Shown: positions 13,601-26,316 of the stretch, one piece after another
Position numbering within the stretch: position 1 is the first letter of the stretch
Layout of the letters: every line of letters starts with the position of its first letter
NCBI GenBank assembly: GCA_904063045.1
Contig: CAJFCJ010000012.1
Coordinates: 2,771,576-2,835,575 of the forward strand
Length of the DNA stretch: 64,000 nt
From: Dimorphilus gyrociliatus
Lineage: Eukaryota; Annelida; Polychaeta; Dinophilidae
Reading direction: 5' to 3'
Notes under the pieces: model-generated
What the model was told of the DNA's origin: nothing
Databases searched by the model: none
Seen by the model: the letters and a program-made list of their open reading frames with translations, nothing else
Program-made: the position numbers and the translations under genes

Positions 13601-14537
13601 GCAAATATGCGATTTGCAGACCACTAATAAAGGATATGGTTCTTATCAAGCATTCAACTGTTCTCTTGTAGGTGATAGAGTATCATTCTATAAAATTGGT
13701 GGTAATAATTTATTCTCCATTTGTGAAATATACGTTTTTGGAAGAAAACAACCTTACAGTTTAAATGGTTATTTTTTTAAACAAATATCTTTTACCAGTT
13801 TAGTTAAAGGTTGTTTTTTTTTCACAGAATATGGTAATATGGTTTTGGCAGAAAGAGGATTTTCATCATATTCATCAGATATAATATTAAATACTAATTG
13901 TAATTTCCATACAAGAGATATTTACATTCAATTTCCAAATAATTACAGATTTACTGCAGTTGGTTTTACAATAATGACAACTGCAAATGTTATAGATGGT
14001 CTAAATATCTATGGAATAGAATACAATACTCCCAATCTTTGTGTACAAGTTAAATATAACATCAAAATTATAAAACCAACAATTTTTACCTTCAATTGTG
14101 AAAGTGAAATGATTGCGAAATATATTCAAATTAAGTCTATCAGCTCTTTTTTCCAATTTTGTAACTTTTTTATTATAAGTAAAGGAATAAGTCAAAATAA
14201 TCAACAAGGTTCTTTTTTACAAACATTTTTTCATGGATCAAACATTTTTTCTTTCTTTTCAGATAATTTTAGATTAGAGAATAAAAGATTATTAAAACCT
14301 GCTTACAGCTTCTATACAGAAAAAACAAGAAACGCTTTGGAATGTTATCATAATTGTTCACAAAATTCACTTTGTGCTGATATTTCGTATAAAGAAGCAA
14401 ATGCTGAATGTTCATTTAGTATATTTCATATATTGCCTCTTTTTAAGCATGTATTGACAAGTTCTTCAAACGATTATCAGCATTCTATTTCACAGAAACA
14501 GCAGATTGATTCAACTCTAGTTTGTTCAATAGGTTAA
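10693..14537 (+). CDS. Secreted protein: Cys-rich, PAN, about five discoidin/F-lectin-like domains, PAN
   Basis: ATG at 10693 opens a signal peptide (MKLIGLFLILTLESC), then a GT intron at 10748. Exon 2 (to about 10915) is a small Cys-rich module (CSGENDCEFYENC). Exon 3 (about 11187-11403) has a PAN/apple pattern (YCYRICK, FECVSFARRG). Exons at about 11485-11943, 11999-12181, 12288-12920, 12986-13477 and 13543 onward encode about five discoidin (F5/8C or F-type lectin) repeats: each begins like NVALHKQ..HAVDG and ends like ICEIEVF or QEAEVYG. A last PAN-like module (ECYHNCSQNSLCADISY) precedes the stop at 14535-14537. No membrane helix follows, so secretion is inferred. F-type lectins bind fucosylated glycans, but the sugar-binding residues cannot be confirmed here. 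Intron 2 carries a MITE. Introns near 13750-13850 and 14180-14260 are approximate. Confidence 0.75.
10930..11130 (-). mobile_element. MITE family member inside an intron
   Basis: Terminal inverted repeats centred on AAAACGGCC (left, about 10937) and GGCCGTTTTCTACCGCATCC (right, 11110-11129) enclose a degenerate middle with GGTTAG/TTAGGG-like steps. The internal order is reversed relative to the members at 27588 and 56951. It lies wholly within the second intron of the discoidin/PAN gene. Confidence 0.6.
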
Positions 14538-15159
14538 TGTATAGTTTTTGTGAATATTTTTATGAATTGTTGACTGTTTCTATTTGACAATACTCTAATG
14601 AATGTTATCATACCTACAATTAGCAAATATCTGTTTAATGAATCTGCTGTTGCCGTCTTGGATGAAATTTTTTTTAAACCACGTTTATTCCATAGATTAT
14701 TGAATTACTTTTGTGATTTTGGGAAAGATACCCCATTTTTAACAGTTTAACCCTAACTCTAACCCATCAGTTATCTAAACTTTAAACTACTATGTCTGTT
14801 TCTCCCTATCACATTTTTTTTGTGAGTTGTTTTAAAAATTTTTGAGTGGGTTTCTATTGCAAGATATTTTAATAAATACTATCGTATCAACAATTTGTTG
14901 TGTAGAAATACGTATTTCAGGTTTACTGAAATTCCAAAACCTTTTTAAATAAATCTTCTTATACAATCTTTAAAAGTGTGAAAAACTAACTTTTCTCTTT
15001 TTCTTTTCAACTGATTATTTTTTTACTAAGTGATTGCCAAAAAGACGAAAATTTCGTATCACTCAGATGCTGAATTAAGAGGATACCTGTTATTATATGA
15101 TGAACAAGGCAATTCTTTAGAAAAGTTACTTAAGAACTGTTCCAACATAGACAACAATA
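14538..15159. other. Intergenic, with a short telomere-like patch
   Basis: Downstream of the discoidin/PAN gene. A CCCTAACTCTAACCC-like patch at about 14749-14765 may be a decayed MITE core; no inverted ends were found. No other feature is recognised. Confidence 0.4.
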
Positions 15160-15640
15160 ATTTGGTGTCAAATATGTTGGGATTGACTACTTTGAGCCAT
15201 CAAAATTAAAAAGAGCAGGCAAGGCCTATATGTTACTTCTCATCTGCTTACAGAGCTAGATAGTGAGGCTTGAGATGAGAGAAGGTCTGGATGCAAACTT
15301 CATCAAGATAGAACTCGAAAGGGTGTTAGCAAAACGAAGAAAACCCTTAGTAATTCAGTTTATTTCTAGACCTTCATATCAATGGCGAAAGGACTCACTT
15401 CGAATAGAGCAAAGCCATCTAACCAAGGAAGATTATGGGAAGTGCTTGTGAAGGCAGCCAAATACTTGGCAAAGCCAATGCTCTACAATCAATGGTCCCA
15501 CAAAAGGTGATTCACTCTATGGGAATTAGTGAAAAAGGTAGTTAATGACAATCTACTCCAGCAACGGATGGATAACCCTGGCCAGGTATTGGTGACGCCC
15601 AGCTCAATTAGGAGGGAATAAGGGACAATGGAGTGAGAGT
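15160..15640 (+). pseudogene. BEL/Pao-like integrase relic (copy 2)
   Basis: The frame reads VGIDYFEPSKLKRAGKAY, then LLLICLQS, a stop, and VRLEMREGL. This matches copy 1 at 744-1136 residue for residue over the start of the integrase core. The sequence then jumps to a distal integrase-like segment (LWEVLVKAAKYLAKP), so the middle of the domain is deleted. Stops and frame breaks show it is dead. Less AT-rich than its flanks. Confidence 0.6.
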
Positions 15641-15792
15641 AGATGCATGGCAAAATCACATGACTTTCCTTAATTTTCTTGCTTGTATTTTGTAATAGGA
15701 TTATCTTCAAACATATTAATTTTGCTTCTGTATATTTTTCATGAAAACATTTACTTTGTCTAATTCTTAACCAACTCTAGAGTATTTAACTT

Positions 15793-18025
15793 TTTTCAAT
15801 AATTTTCGATGTTTTAACAATATTTCCTTGTATAAAAAGGAACCGCTCTTTAAACAAAATCTGCATTGTTCACGTTGCAACTACAACATCTTTGTACTAT
15901 TACAAGTTCACAGAAACACAACAATATAATAGTAACTCAAATTGTGAAAAAGGTCAAGGTTAAAAGATCATTTTTTCATATTTTAGGTTAAATATTTGAA
16001 AAGAAAAGTTGACAAGATAACTGTTGATTAAAATCAAAAAATTTGTCTGTTAAAATAAAAAGGACAGTCTTATTCAATGTAAAATCTCCAATCCTTTTAC
16101 AATTCAAAGTCAAATATGTCTTTATGTTTATTTTATTAAATGAACAATTTAAACCAATTTCTGGATTTTGTTTGGAATTTTTAGAAAAATTTCCATCACT
16201 GAATTCATTTAAATTTAATTGTTTTTGAATGAAAGTTAATGGATTAATTATCTTAATCATTATTTCTTCATCAGATTCAAACTTTAACTGAAAGAACGAA
16301 TTCTTTGATTTTCTGGGTACAGTAACATACAAGTACTCATTGAACTTGTTATAGACAATTGACATTCTACTATTAGTATTTTTTATTAAAGTAATTTTCC
16401 TTCCTCCTAAAGAGAAGATGAAATGTTATGTACAATTTAAAAGCACCAAAAGTAATCAAACCTTTGAAATCAACTTTTACATAATTAATAACATTTGGCA
16501 ATTTATTTTTAAATGTTATATGAGTAATATTAAGCGGAAGTGGAAAAGTTGATTCAATTATACCCAATAAAATCACATTGTTATCTTCAATTAAACCAAA
16601 TTTCACTTGTGTGCATGTAAATTCAAGCCAGAAAAGTTTCCATTCTGAACAATTTAATAATTGTTGTAAATGATTAATTATAAGGCTTTTTCTTTCTGGT
16701 TTTAGTAATGTCAAAAAAGACTGCCCTATTGTATTGTGAGTTATTGAGCAGATAATTTCATCATTGCATTTAAAACTGACTACGAGAGAATTGCACAAGC
16801 TGAATAAACTACCTTTCACCTGATATTTAAACTCCTTTAGATTGTTTAAATCCTTATTGGACAGATGATAAATGACATCATTAGTTGTTTGAATGTTAAA
16901 AATACTACTGTCAACATCAGCTTTTGTATAAACATCAATCATTGAAATAGAAAATTTTTGAACATTGTAAACTTGTAAGATTTTCAAATGAAACCAAAGT
17001 TCATTGAATGTACTTGAATAATCTTTGCAATTTCTTTGTATTCCTTGTATTAAATCAAATTCTTGGCTAGAGGCAAAGCTCCATTTTACCAACATGCTTT
17101 TTATGATTATGTCCTCATTAAATCTTTTCAAGATATTTTTTAATTGAAAATTACAAGATAAATTCTTAAAAAAAGAAGATATTTTTACCTTTCTGTTACA
17201 CAATATTGATTTGGTTTAGCTGAATAGGCAAAAGTAATATTTATATATTCTCCAATGCAACCACTAATACATTCTGGATTCCAAAAACTATGGAAACTTG
17301 GTTCAAGGGCATTATCACAAATGCCACTAGATGCAGAACATATTGCCCCAATATCGCCTTTTGAAATGCTTGTATAAATTATATCATCATTTCCATCATC
17401 AGCTAGAAGAAATATTTAAAAATTACATTGTTTTGATAATGGAAAATTTGTATTATTAAATGTTTACCTGTATAAGAAAATACCAAAATTGAACTAAATC
17501 TTATATGATTCATACCACTGTGTCCTTCAAATGGTTGTAAATGAATGTACTCAACAGATTCTCCTTGACCATCTTCCAATAGATAACATGTTTCATAACT
17601 ATCCAATTTATAAATAAAAGTTGGCCCTCTGCTAAAAGTGACATTTAAAAGTTCAATTTTATACATTTTCGCTATAATTCTTTGATTTAAACAAAATGAA
17701 ATAATATTGTATGTTTTAAAAAAATTGACTTTAATCCATTGATGAGCGCAATCATCGGGTGAACAAAAAGATGCCCAACCACCCATAACCAACTGCTTAT
17801 CTTCAAGAGCATTTTCACAATTATAAGTAAAACTACCAATATAAGGATGATGTGATGATTCTTCACAAGTAGCCAAATTATGTCTATAGGCCACATTGAG
17901 AAGTTTTGCAAAAGCAGTTACATGGAATGATAAGAAAATAATAAAAGAAGTTATAAAGTAACTGTTCATTGTAAATTTCTTATTACAAATGTAAATTTCT
18001 TAAAATGTTAATTATTAAAAGCGAG
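15793..18025. repeat. Segmental duplication, copy A (near-identical core)
   Basis: This stretch matches 47949-50181 in the same orientation at a constant offset of 32156 over most of its length. By eye I count only about 25 differences in 2.2 kb, including the introns. The left border is abrupt. Beyond the right border a related but clearly more diverged segment continues to about 18850 (partner to about 51140). Confidence 0.9.
15988..17969 (-). CDS. Secreted discoidin-like / FAMeT-like protein, copy A
   Basis: Four exons on the minus strand. Met at 17969 starts a clear signal peptide (hydrophobic FIIFLSFHVTAFA). Exon 1 is a discoidin-like (F5/8C) domain: NVAYRHNLATC, GGWASFCSPDDC, WIKVNF, ending FSSILVFSY. 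Exon 2 (about 17200-17403) contains FWNPECISGCIGEYINI, a pattern also seen in receptor gene 1. Exon 3 (about 16462-17177) holds a stretch resembling the farnesoic-acid O-methyltransferase-like (FAMeT) fold: FKYQVKGS, then SEWKLFWLEFTCTQVKFGL and FPLPLNITHI. Exon 4 (15988-16409) ends LFFSNI. No membrane helix. FAMeT-type domains in animals are usually extracellular modules, not proven enzymes. A second copy lies at 48144-50125. Function unknown; the domain calls are by pattern. Confidence 0.75.
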
Positions 18026-19393
18026 ATATTAATTATTTATAATCTAAACACATTAAGTAGTTGATTTTAGAAATTTTGAATAAGAACTATTTCAATTTGG
18101 CTATTGTTAACAAAAAATTCTTTTTTGTCTCAGGGTTTGTTATGTGTAATTATACAATTTATTATTAATATTCTTTTGCTCATTGTAAATCGAAAAACAG
18201 TTAATGTCATTAGAGGAAGGAACTGGTCAACAATAGAAAAAAAATTGATTTTGTTGTAGCTAACAAGAACTGAGACAAAAAAAACTATATGTTTTATGAA
18301 TTTTCTTATATTGTAGTTTATTAAACATGTTCAATTTTAAAAAATGGATGTCATGGAAAACATCAATAAATTTATTAATAGTGTGAATGTTTAAGTTATT
18401 AGAAAATCAATGTTTTCATTGTTAAGAATACAGAAGAACTATCTGAGGCATAAAAAATAATTTTTATTATTTTTTATTTTTAAATATGTACATTGTAAAT
18501 GTGTAGAAAATATTTTAAGCACTTGGTTATTAGCGTTTTCTATGACCCTCTTCCATTCACCCTCATGTATTATAGTTGTCTGTTTGTAGGTTTTAATCTC
18601 GCAAGGTTTCCTTTTGAAGATGAGTAAGGGATAATTTTTTGTGTGACTTTCAAAATAGCATGAAATCCTAAATTCACTCTTTCTACAATTTAGTTTCTGC
18701 TAAAAATGAAAACTACCAATGATTGTCCCTAAAAATTATTCAGATGAGTCATCTCTTTATTGAAATTTTTACATGTGATAAAAAATTCAATGGGTTTTGA
18801 CATGAATTTTACAAATGACATTATCTCTTTCATCAAAGGTTACATTGCATAAAATAGAAATTCTCTTTTTTAAAATTACAGCATTGAAATATATCTTGTT
18901 CAAGAGAGATACGTAGTGGAATTGTAGCTTGACGGGCAAACTGACCTTGAACTGTTTTGGAACTAAATTTCGAAGCTTATTGTTCATGATTCAATGGTTA
19001 TTGAGAGTATTGGAAAACAAATACTAAGATTGGTTTCCCTTGGTTCTTTTAGTCTTGATTTTTTTCTATTATTATTAGCTAACCTCCTTAGATTTTCCAT
19101 CTTTGGCAAGCTTTTTTTCACTTTCATTTAAATTTCATTTAAAGGTGATTTGTTGCAAGAATCAGTTCAATTTGTGAAATATAGGATTACTAAAAATAGT
19201 GTCTTAATTTGCAAACAGCATAGTTTACCTAAGGAGAATCAATACAGTGGCATGGAATGATACATTTGATAATTTTTGTGATATGGACTCTATCTAAAAT
19301 ATGGGTGTATCGAAAGCTTGATTATATCCTAATCTTCTAGACAAAATTAAGAAAGAACAACAAACTACATATTTATTTCATTCAAATTTGCTA
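18026..19393. other. Intergenic; diverged outer part of the duplication
   Basis: From 18026 to about 18850 the sequence aligns with 50182-51140 with many substitutions and small gaps, best at 18540-18840 versus 50840-51130. The rest to the 3' end of receptor gene 2 shows no gene that I recognise. Confidence 0.6.
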
Positions 19394-22300
19394 CTATTTA
19401 GAAATTAAAGATCGCTTTTGAAGTATTTTTCTAACAAAATTTCCAAAATCTTCAATATCTTCATAAATACATGCAATAGAAGAGCTCTTCAATTTCTCTA
19501 TTGATACAAAATGTTCCCTGGTTATTGTCTATAATGGAAAAGATCATTAGTTAAATTGTATTTTCTTTGTGAGAGATTAATTTTGACAAAAATGAAAAAT
19601 TCATACATCATACACAACAGTTTTCAAGTCAAGTTTCTGATCCAGGCATAATGAATGACTGTGAACATGTTCCAATGCTTTTGTTACAGCTTTTATGATA
19701 AGTAAATATTTTAAGTTTTTAAACATGTTGCTATTAATTATGATTTCTTCAATAACACGATTTCTTTTGATATGAAAAATATGATTTTGATCTGCTCCAT
19801 TAATGTAATCCAAGACTATTTTTTGAAACAGTGAAAATTAAGATTTAATTTGAGAAATATTCTTTTTAATAATTACAGTTAGCTTCTATCTTAGATATCT
19901 CTAGTTCAACTCTCAATTGCCTTAAAAAGTAGACAAAAAAAGACACTTCCGGTTAAGATGGAAGACTATTAAATAGATAGAATAATATATTACACTTTTT
20001 TTTCCCTTCTCCTCTTGGCATGAACGTAACTCTTTGAGATCTGACTTATTATATAAACACTTGGATTGACCAGAGAATTTAGTGGTAAGAAGAGGCCAAT
20101 TAAAAAACTGTAGGCTCTATCTTTCAAATTCAATTTCAAGAATATTGATAGAAAACCTTGAAAAAGTAGTATTTAGAGAATTTATATAAATGGTATTGTT
20201 GAATTGTCTAACTTAATATTGAAAATGGGATGGAACATAAAATATTCGTCACTATAATTACAATAACTGTGTTTGAAAGTTTCGTATTTGAAGAAAATCT
20301 CATATGCTTCAGTCTAGTACGCGACTGTTTGACATAGATGTATATTTTAATATAACAAAATATTAGAATAATATTGAAAATTAGAAAGGCAACTCCAAAT
20401 GTTAAAAAGGAGTAAATCCACCCTTCCTTGCCAATGTTAAGAATGTTTATATTCAAACAGATTCTAGTTTTTGAATGAAAATTCTACTTTGAAAGAAGAA
20501 AGTAGTAATGAGTAGTTTAAAAATGAATATTCATACATTATACAAAATACTGGGTAAACTTGATATTAATGCTGTTAGGGTAACTAATGCTGTTATAACT
20601 ATGAATTTCCTCTCAAAAAGCTTGATGGAAATGCCATTGTTTAAAACTATTATAGTCTTTTCAACAGTCATCAATAGTAAACTGCCATTAGAGAGAAAGA
20701 AGCCAAACAGAACGATATTTCCCAAAAGTGTGCATGTAAAACTAAATCTCCACTTTTCGTCAAAGTTTAGATAATCGTTACCAAAATATAAATCTGCTAT
20801 TAAAATGATTGTTATGTATACTGATGTAAGCAAATCTCCAATGATATGAGTAGTCTGAAAAGAGATGGTTCCTTTCTCTTTAGTTAGAATTACGAAAATG
20901 ATAAAATTGGCTGCAGTTCCATACAATCCGTATAACGAAAATATTATTTCCATCAATTTTGAATTCAAGAGATTTGAACAGGTTTGAAAGGCAACATTTG
21001 TAGGTGTACATACAATTTTTGGATTAACATATTTCCAAAGCCAACAACAAATTATAAGATACATACTGTGTAATTTTTCAACTTTTCTCAACGATTTTAT
21101 TACTAAATTCATCCCTCTCAAACTTAAAATTGTTCTATTTAAGTGAATTTCTTTAATGCTTTTAAGTGAATTAAAGAATTCTCTCCCAATTGATATTAAT
21201 TTACAATTTGTCATTTTAAATAACACCAATCTATTCAAATTGACAACGTGTTTAAATTCAAGTTTTACTACTTTGGTGTAAGATATATCCAGAATTTTCA
21301 AAGAATAGAAATTGAAATCTCCTAAAAAATTAATATCATTCAAAGGATTGAATGATAAATTCAGATAGATTAGAATATTCCTTCTTAAACGTCCAGTAAG
21401 ATTTTGTAGACTCGCATTGTTTATTATAACATTAATTAAATTTGGATGCTTTGCCAAGTTAAATTCAAAAATTGGATAATCCTTGATTAGAATTGAAGTT
21501 AAAAATGAGGAAAGATTTTGATGGTTTATTCTAAATTTTCCAATTAATGAGAGTTTTTTTAAGGGAGATTGAATATTTATTTCTGTTATTGAATTGTTTA
21601 CATTGGCATTTTGCCAACAAGACATTTGGTATGAATAATTCATAATACAATAATGATTCAATTCATTTAATTTATAACATTGTAATTCATCGCTTCCCAT
21701 CAAACAGTCAACAATACCATTACAAACTTTTTGAAGAAGTATAAACATAGTAGAGTTTTTACATTTAAAAAAACCTTTCGGTTTGAAACTTTCTGTTTTA
21801 TAATTAAATTTTTTAAATGAGAAATTTTCTATTTATTTAAATTTTCACCTTCATCACAAAAATATTCATCATCGCCTTTGAAACAATGTTTTATACCGTC
21901 GCAAACTTGTTCAATTGAAATGCATACTTCTTCACATTGACAAAGCAATTCTCCAGCTTTACATTTTTTGTTTTTGCAGTTTCTAATTGCGTTAAATGGA
22001 TGTTGTACTTTTGATCTTAAATTTCCAGTTGAATCGTATTTAATGTTACATAAGTAATTTGTGAATTGATGACAGATTTTTTTCAGTGCTTTTGAATTAT
22101 TGTTTCTACGGCAACGCATTATATCTTCATCATCTCCCGAGTCGCAATCTGTCTTGAAATCGCATTGGGCATAATCGTAAATTATTTTCTTGTCACAAAC
22201 GAACAGGTTATTGTCTAAGTAAAGTTCAATTAATCAATTATCTAACTCTATTCTTTAAATTAGCAGCAACGGGATTACTAATTGTAAAACGGAGAGATAG

Positions 22301-25300
22301 ATACCTAGATCATTACTAATTTGCATAATATACTCGTAATCTTCGTCACTGCCATCTATGCAATGTTCTTCGCCGTCTGAAAAGTGTTCTTTCAATATGC
22401 ACTGCCCATTTTTGCAATTGCTTTTAGTTGTAAAGAAAAATTAGCATGTCTTAATTAGGTTTCAATATTTCAAAAAGTTAAAGCTATAGACCTAAAATTT
22501 TCTCCTTCGCATATTATTCTTTCTTTAAAATGATAAAAATAACTCAATTAAATGTTAATTAATAAGAAAACGCCTTTGAAAATTATGATTTTGATCTTTT
22601 GATAAAACTGTGGGCCTATCTAATCTAAAAAGTTAACACAATTACTACAACATTCCCCAATTGGTGAGAATCTATTTTCAGGCGTTTTCTTTCTCTATTT
22701 TTTTAAATTAGGCAAATTAACCGCAATAGTCTTCGTCAGATCCGTCTTTGCAGTCTTTAACATAATTACAAACTTGTGAATAATGAACTCTTTCCAATGA
22801 ATTAAAACATACAAAAGTATCATTTTCATTAATGTTACAGTTATTTTCATCTTCTTTTGAAGTACAATCGAAAATTCCGTCACATATATAGTTAATTGAT
22901 ATGCAGAATTGATCTATTTTGCATAAAAAACAACCAGCAGGACAGGTAACCACATCTTCTATTGGTAAATAAAAGTTGTTTATCTGTTGATGGACGATTT
23001 CTGAAAAGGTGGGAATATTAGAAATATTATTAATGTTTATATATGTGGTTGGGAGAAAATAGCCCAGTAGGTAAGAAAAGTTTAGGGTACGATTTTGGCC
23101 ATCTCTAGACTTTGGAACATCTTAATTTTAATATTTTCCAATTGGTGTAGGGCTAAGCTACGGATTAGGAAGCATAAAGTGGAAAGAATCTTGTTGATTT
23201 GTGAGTTAGGATTAGGGTAAAACACCAAAAAATTGGCCGTTTTCTCCAATACCCGTTTATAAAGTGGTACTTGGGAGTTTATGACAAACGTAATGACTAG
23301 TTTTCATATTACAATCTTTTGATTTAAAGTTGGCTTTTGATAATTTATAATAACTTTTGGGAGGAATTGCTGAAAACGACCGCATTTTTGAATTATTTTA
23401 GGAAAAGGTTTTTCAATTAGACACGTGTAAAACTAAGGAATTGAAAATAAGTTCGAAAACATGTGGTCGTTTTCAACAACATTGTATTATTTCTATAGTC
23501 AAAGAGTAACAGCTTTTAATATGCCAGAATTTGTTTAGTGCTCTCCTCTTTGCAGTTGGGTAACCGTAATAAACCTCAATATAATGTGATAGACTAACAC
23601 AATCCTGAAAGAAAATATAAACATTAGATTGATTTACTGTTGGCGAAAGATTTTTCATTTTGCCAGGAAAGGTTTGAAATTCTCAGTATGTTGATTTGGA
23701 AATAGCAATTCTTTAATAAAATTATCAGCAGTTACTTCAATACTCTTGGTTTTCCTGCCTGATTTCTTGTAAAATTCTAATAATAAAAAGCAAAAGAATA
23801 TAGTAATATACTTCCAGTGAGTGCTATCTGTCTTATTACTATTATAAAATGAAATAGAGACATCATAGCTCCTCACTATTTTATTCATTGCAGCGGCAAT
23901 TAATAAAATAACAAATGATCTACTACGAGTTGGAAATTCACTTAAAGTTAGGTTTTTTTCATGGCATATTTCTGCAGTTTCTTCAATTGAGTATCTTATT
24001 GGTTCAGCATATACGTAATAGCAGATTTCGTAAATTGATATGGAATTTTCGTCTTTTTTGCAATCGCTTCCTAAAAAAACAAATCAGTTGGAAAAGAAAA
24101 AAGAAACAGAGTTGATTTTTCACACTTTCTTTGCCTTTTGAACATTTCAAGTAGAATAAAACATGCCTATGATTCTCTCTGAAAAAATATGAATATTAAA
24201 ACAATAAATTATTAACACTCTGTATACAAATCACAACGTTTTTGTTAACGGTATCACTTTACATTGCCGTAAATGTGAACTATTGCATTTCATTGAACTG
24301 AGTACTATTGTATTAGTTAGGAATATTTGTATTTCAGGCGAATTTTGTAAAGGATTTACTATCGTTCCATAATCGAAATCAAAACTTTTACATATGACTT
24401 GAACTTCATGATATGAAATTGTTTTGAAATGAGTCCACATATTGTTAAATATCGTTTGAAATAATCCAGTATATTCACTGTATTCATGTTTATCCCCTTC
24501 GAGTAAACTCCCCGCCTCCAACATGTGAAGCTGATATTTAGCATCTTTAAGCGCATATATATATATATATATAAATAAATATACAATATGATATTTTCTA
24601 AGGTTTTTATACCTCCCCCTCTTTCATTGCAAATAGGATATGCATAATAGAATTTACCATTTGCAGGCCAAAAAGGTTTATTTAATTTGCATCCTCTAAT
24701 TTCATTTTTTATAATTTTACAATTTTCAATGAATATCTCAAATGACCTCATGTACTCTGATTCACTATGTAGAAAAGTCAATGTAGATGGTATCAAATTC
24801 AACCTTCGACATAATAAATTATTCATAATTATCATGTGATTTTTCTCTAAACTTTTGTAAGAGCTTGCGAATTTAAAAACACATGGAAAGGTAGATTGGA
24901 ATAAACTTTTTGATGAGCAAGTAAAAGCTGTCAAAGGGGATTTTGATTTTCCGTATGTAAAAGTCTTCTCTTTTGATACTTGAAAATCTAAAAAAAGGAA
25001 AATATTGGTATAGTAAGTGAGAAAAAACAATACATTTTCCAAAAGGAATCTAAAACTTGGACGAGTTTATCAAGTTTAGATTAATTGGCTTTGGACTGAA
25101 GAAATTACCGTATATTTCATAATAATGACATTTTATTATGGGAAAATGTTCATTTTTATCAGTTAAATGTCGAATTTGAATGGAAGAAAAATTTTTGTCA
25201 AAGATTGCAAAAGCAGATTTATTTACAAGATGTTCTGGAATTTCAGTAAATTTGAACTTTATTCTTCCACACAGCGAATTGTTGGTATCATTATATTCAT

Positions 25301-25883
25301 CAGAGTATTTTACCAAATAGAATGAGTTATTTGTATGGAACATCATTGAATATAACACGTCAGCTTCACTCTCTAATGTAAGGAAATCTAAACAAGTATA
25401 TACATTTTGATACATTGCACTCTAATCTACAAACAAACTTACAATCGCTGTTCTTTTTGGTGCACATCAATTGTACAAAATTCCTATTTTTTGAAGTAAT
25501 ACTGCAATGATAAAAAAAGCCATGTTGTTGATCTTTTAAACGCAATAAAGATTTTAGAGTAGAGCTTACATTTTGCAACATTTTCCACCTTTTATGCGAA
25601 TGCTTACACCTTTTACATATTTTGTCTCACGGTAAAAACTCACTTCGCCAAAGGCAGAAGAATAATTCAATTTTTGACACAAGCTAGTACCATTCCATAG
25701 AATTTTAGTTTTGTAATCCAGAGGAAGTAGGCTATGGTTATGTAATGTCTTTAGTTTACCTATCACGTGTACATTTGTTTCACTTATTATTTGTAGAGAG
25801 AGTTGTAAAGATGAAGGTAGCTCCCATTTGACAGCATGTAAACAAGACCAGAAAAACACATATTCTATAATCAACATCGACAT
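19394..25883 (-). CDS. Receptor gene 2: SRCR/CTLD/LDLa/LRR 7TM receptor with kinase-like tail
   Basis: Paralogue of genes 1 and 3. I prefer Met at 25883 because a signal-like segment (MLIIEYVFFWSCLHAVKW) follows directly; an in-frame Met lies at 25991. Exons read well: 25050-25410, 24600-24990 and an SRCR-like exon 24231-24548 (VICKSFDFDYGTIV, CNSSHLRQC). A C-type-lectin-like part spans 24170-23480, with about six LDLa repeats between 22953 and 21680 (e.g. KDGSDEDYC). LRRs and helices 1-4 are in 20531-21748. Helices 5-6 are in 20208-20456 and helix 7 near 20080-20170, with NPSVY. The DRY position reads EKT. After helix 7 come a 44-base exon, a 209-base exon (19607-19815; LDYINGADQ, ALEHVHSHSL) and a last exon with DIEDFGNFVRKILQKR, stop 19394-19396. 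The apparent stop at 20208 is just past a splice donor. Some borders are approximate. Confidence 0.75.
23046..23265 (-). mobile_element. MITE-like element in an intron of receptor gene 2
   Basis: Left end GGTTGGGAGAAAATAGCCC and right end GGCCGTTTTCTCCAATACCC form imperfect inverted repeats. The interior has GGGCTAAGCTACGGATTAGG and GGATTAGGGTAAAAC, the reversed TTAGGG-like core typical of the family in this window. Confidence 0.5.
23369..23479. mobile_element. Short inverted-repeat element, about 111 bases
   Basis: TTGCTGAAAACGACCGCA at 23369-23386 faces its near-perfect reverse complement TGTGGTCGTTTTCAACAA at 23462-23479. The GAAAACG step recalls the larger MITE family, but no telomere-like core is present. 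It lies in an intron of receptor gene 2. Confidence 0.55.
24548..24572. repeat. (TA)n microsatellite in an intron
   Basis: Run of TA units just upstream (minus sense) of the SRCR-like exon of receptor gene 2. Confidence 0.8.
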
Positions 25884-26316
25884 ACTGAATGAATTGAATT
25901 TTTCTAAATAATCATTATCAGTTTCATCTGGTAGAATTGTCTTTTGAAGCAGAACGAAATGCATCCGGTCATATTTTATTACACACATCATCAGATAAAT
26001 TTTAATTAACTTTCAATTGATTCATACACTTTTATTGCTTTATATATTTTTGATTTTCATTATTTCCAATAAATTTTTAGCATCCTCACATAAAATATCA
26101 GATCTATAATAATAATACAATTTTCTTTCCAATGCCTTCTCTGGAACAAAGCTATCATTTCTTTTAAATAGTATTGAAATACAAGACAATTCTTCCTTTT
26201 TCTTATTTGTTATCAGCTTTTTTTGAATTGAAGCTATTGTATATTTAGAGGCTATAACAACAGTTTGAGTCATTCTTTCTCTTCAATTGATTATTATGAT
26301 GAAACATCAACAAAAC

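Noticed and set aside
14740-14770. Telomere-like CCCTAA patches here and at 37837 and 40447, considered as true chromosome-end repeats
   Set aside because: They are short, imperfect and isolated inside gene-bearing DNA; decayed MITE cores explain them better.
20208-20456. Apparent premature stop in receptor gene 2 after helix 6, considered as a pseudogene mark
   Set aside because: A GT donor lies at the stop and helix 7 with NPSVY continues in the next exon, so it is intronic.
26040-26273. 77-codon minus-strand frame upstream of receptor gene 2
   Set aside because: No signal peptide, no domain pattern and no paralogous counterpart upstream of genes 1 or 3.
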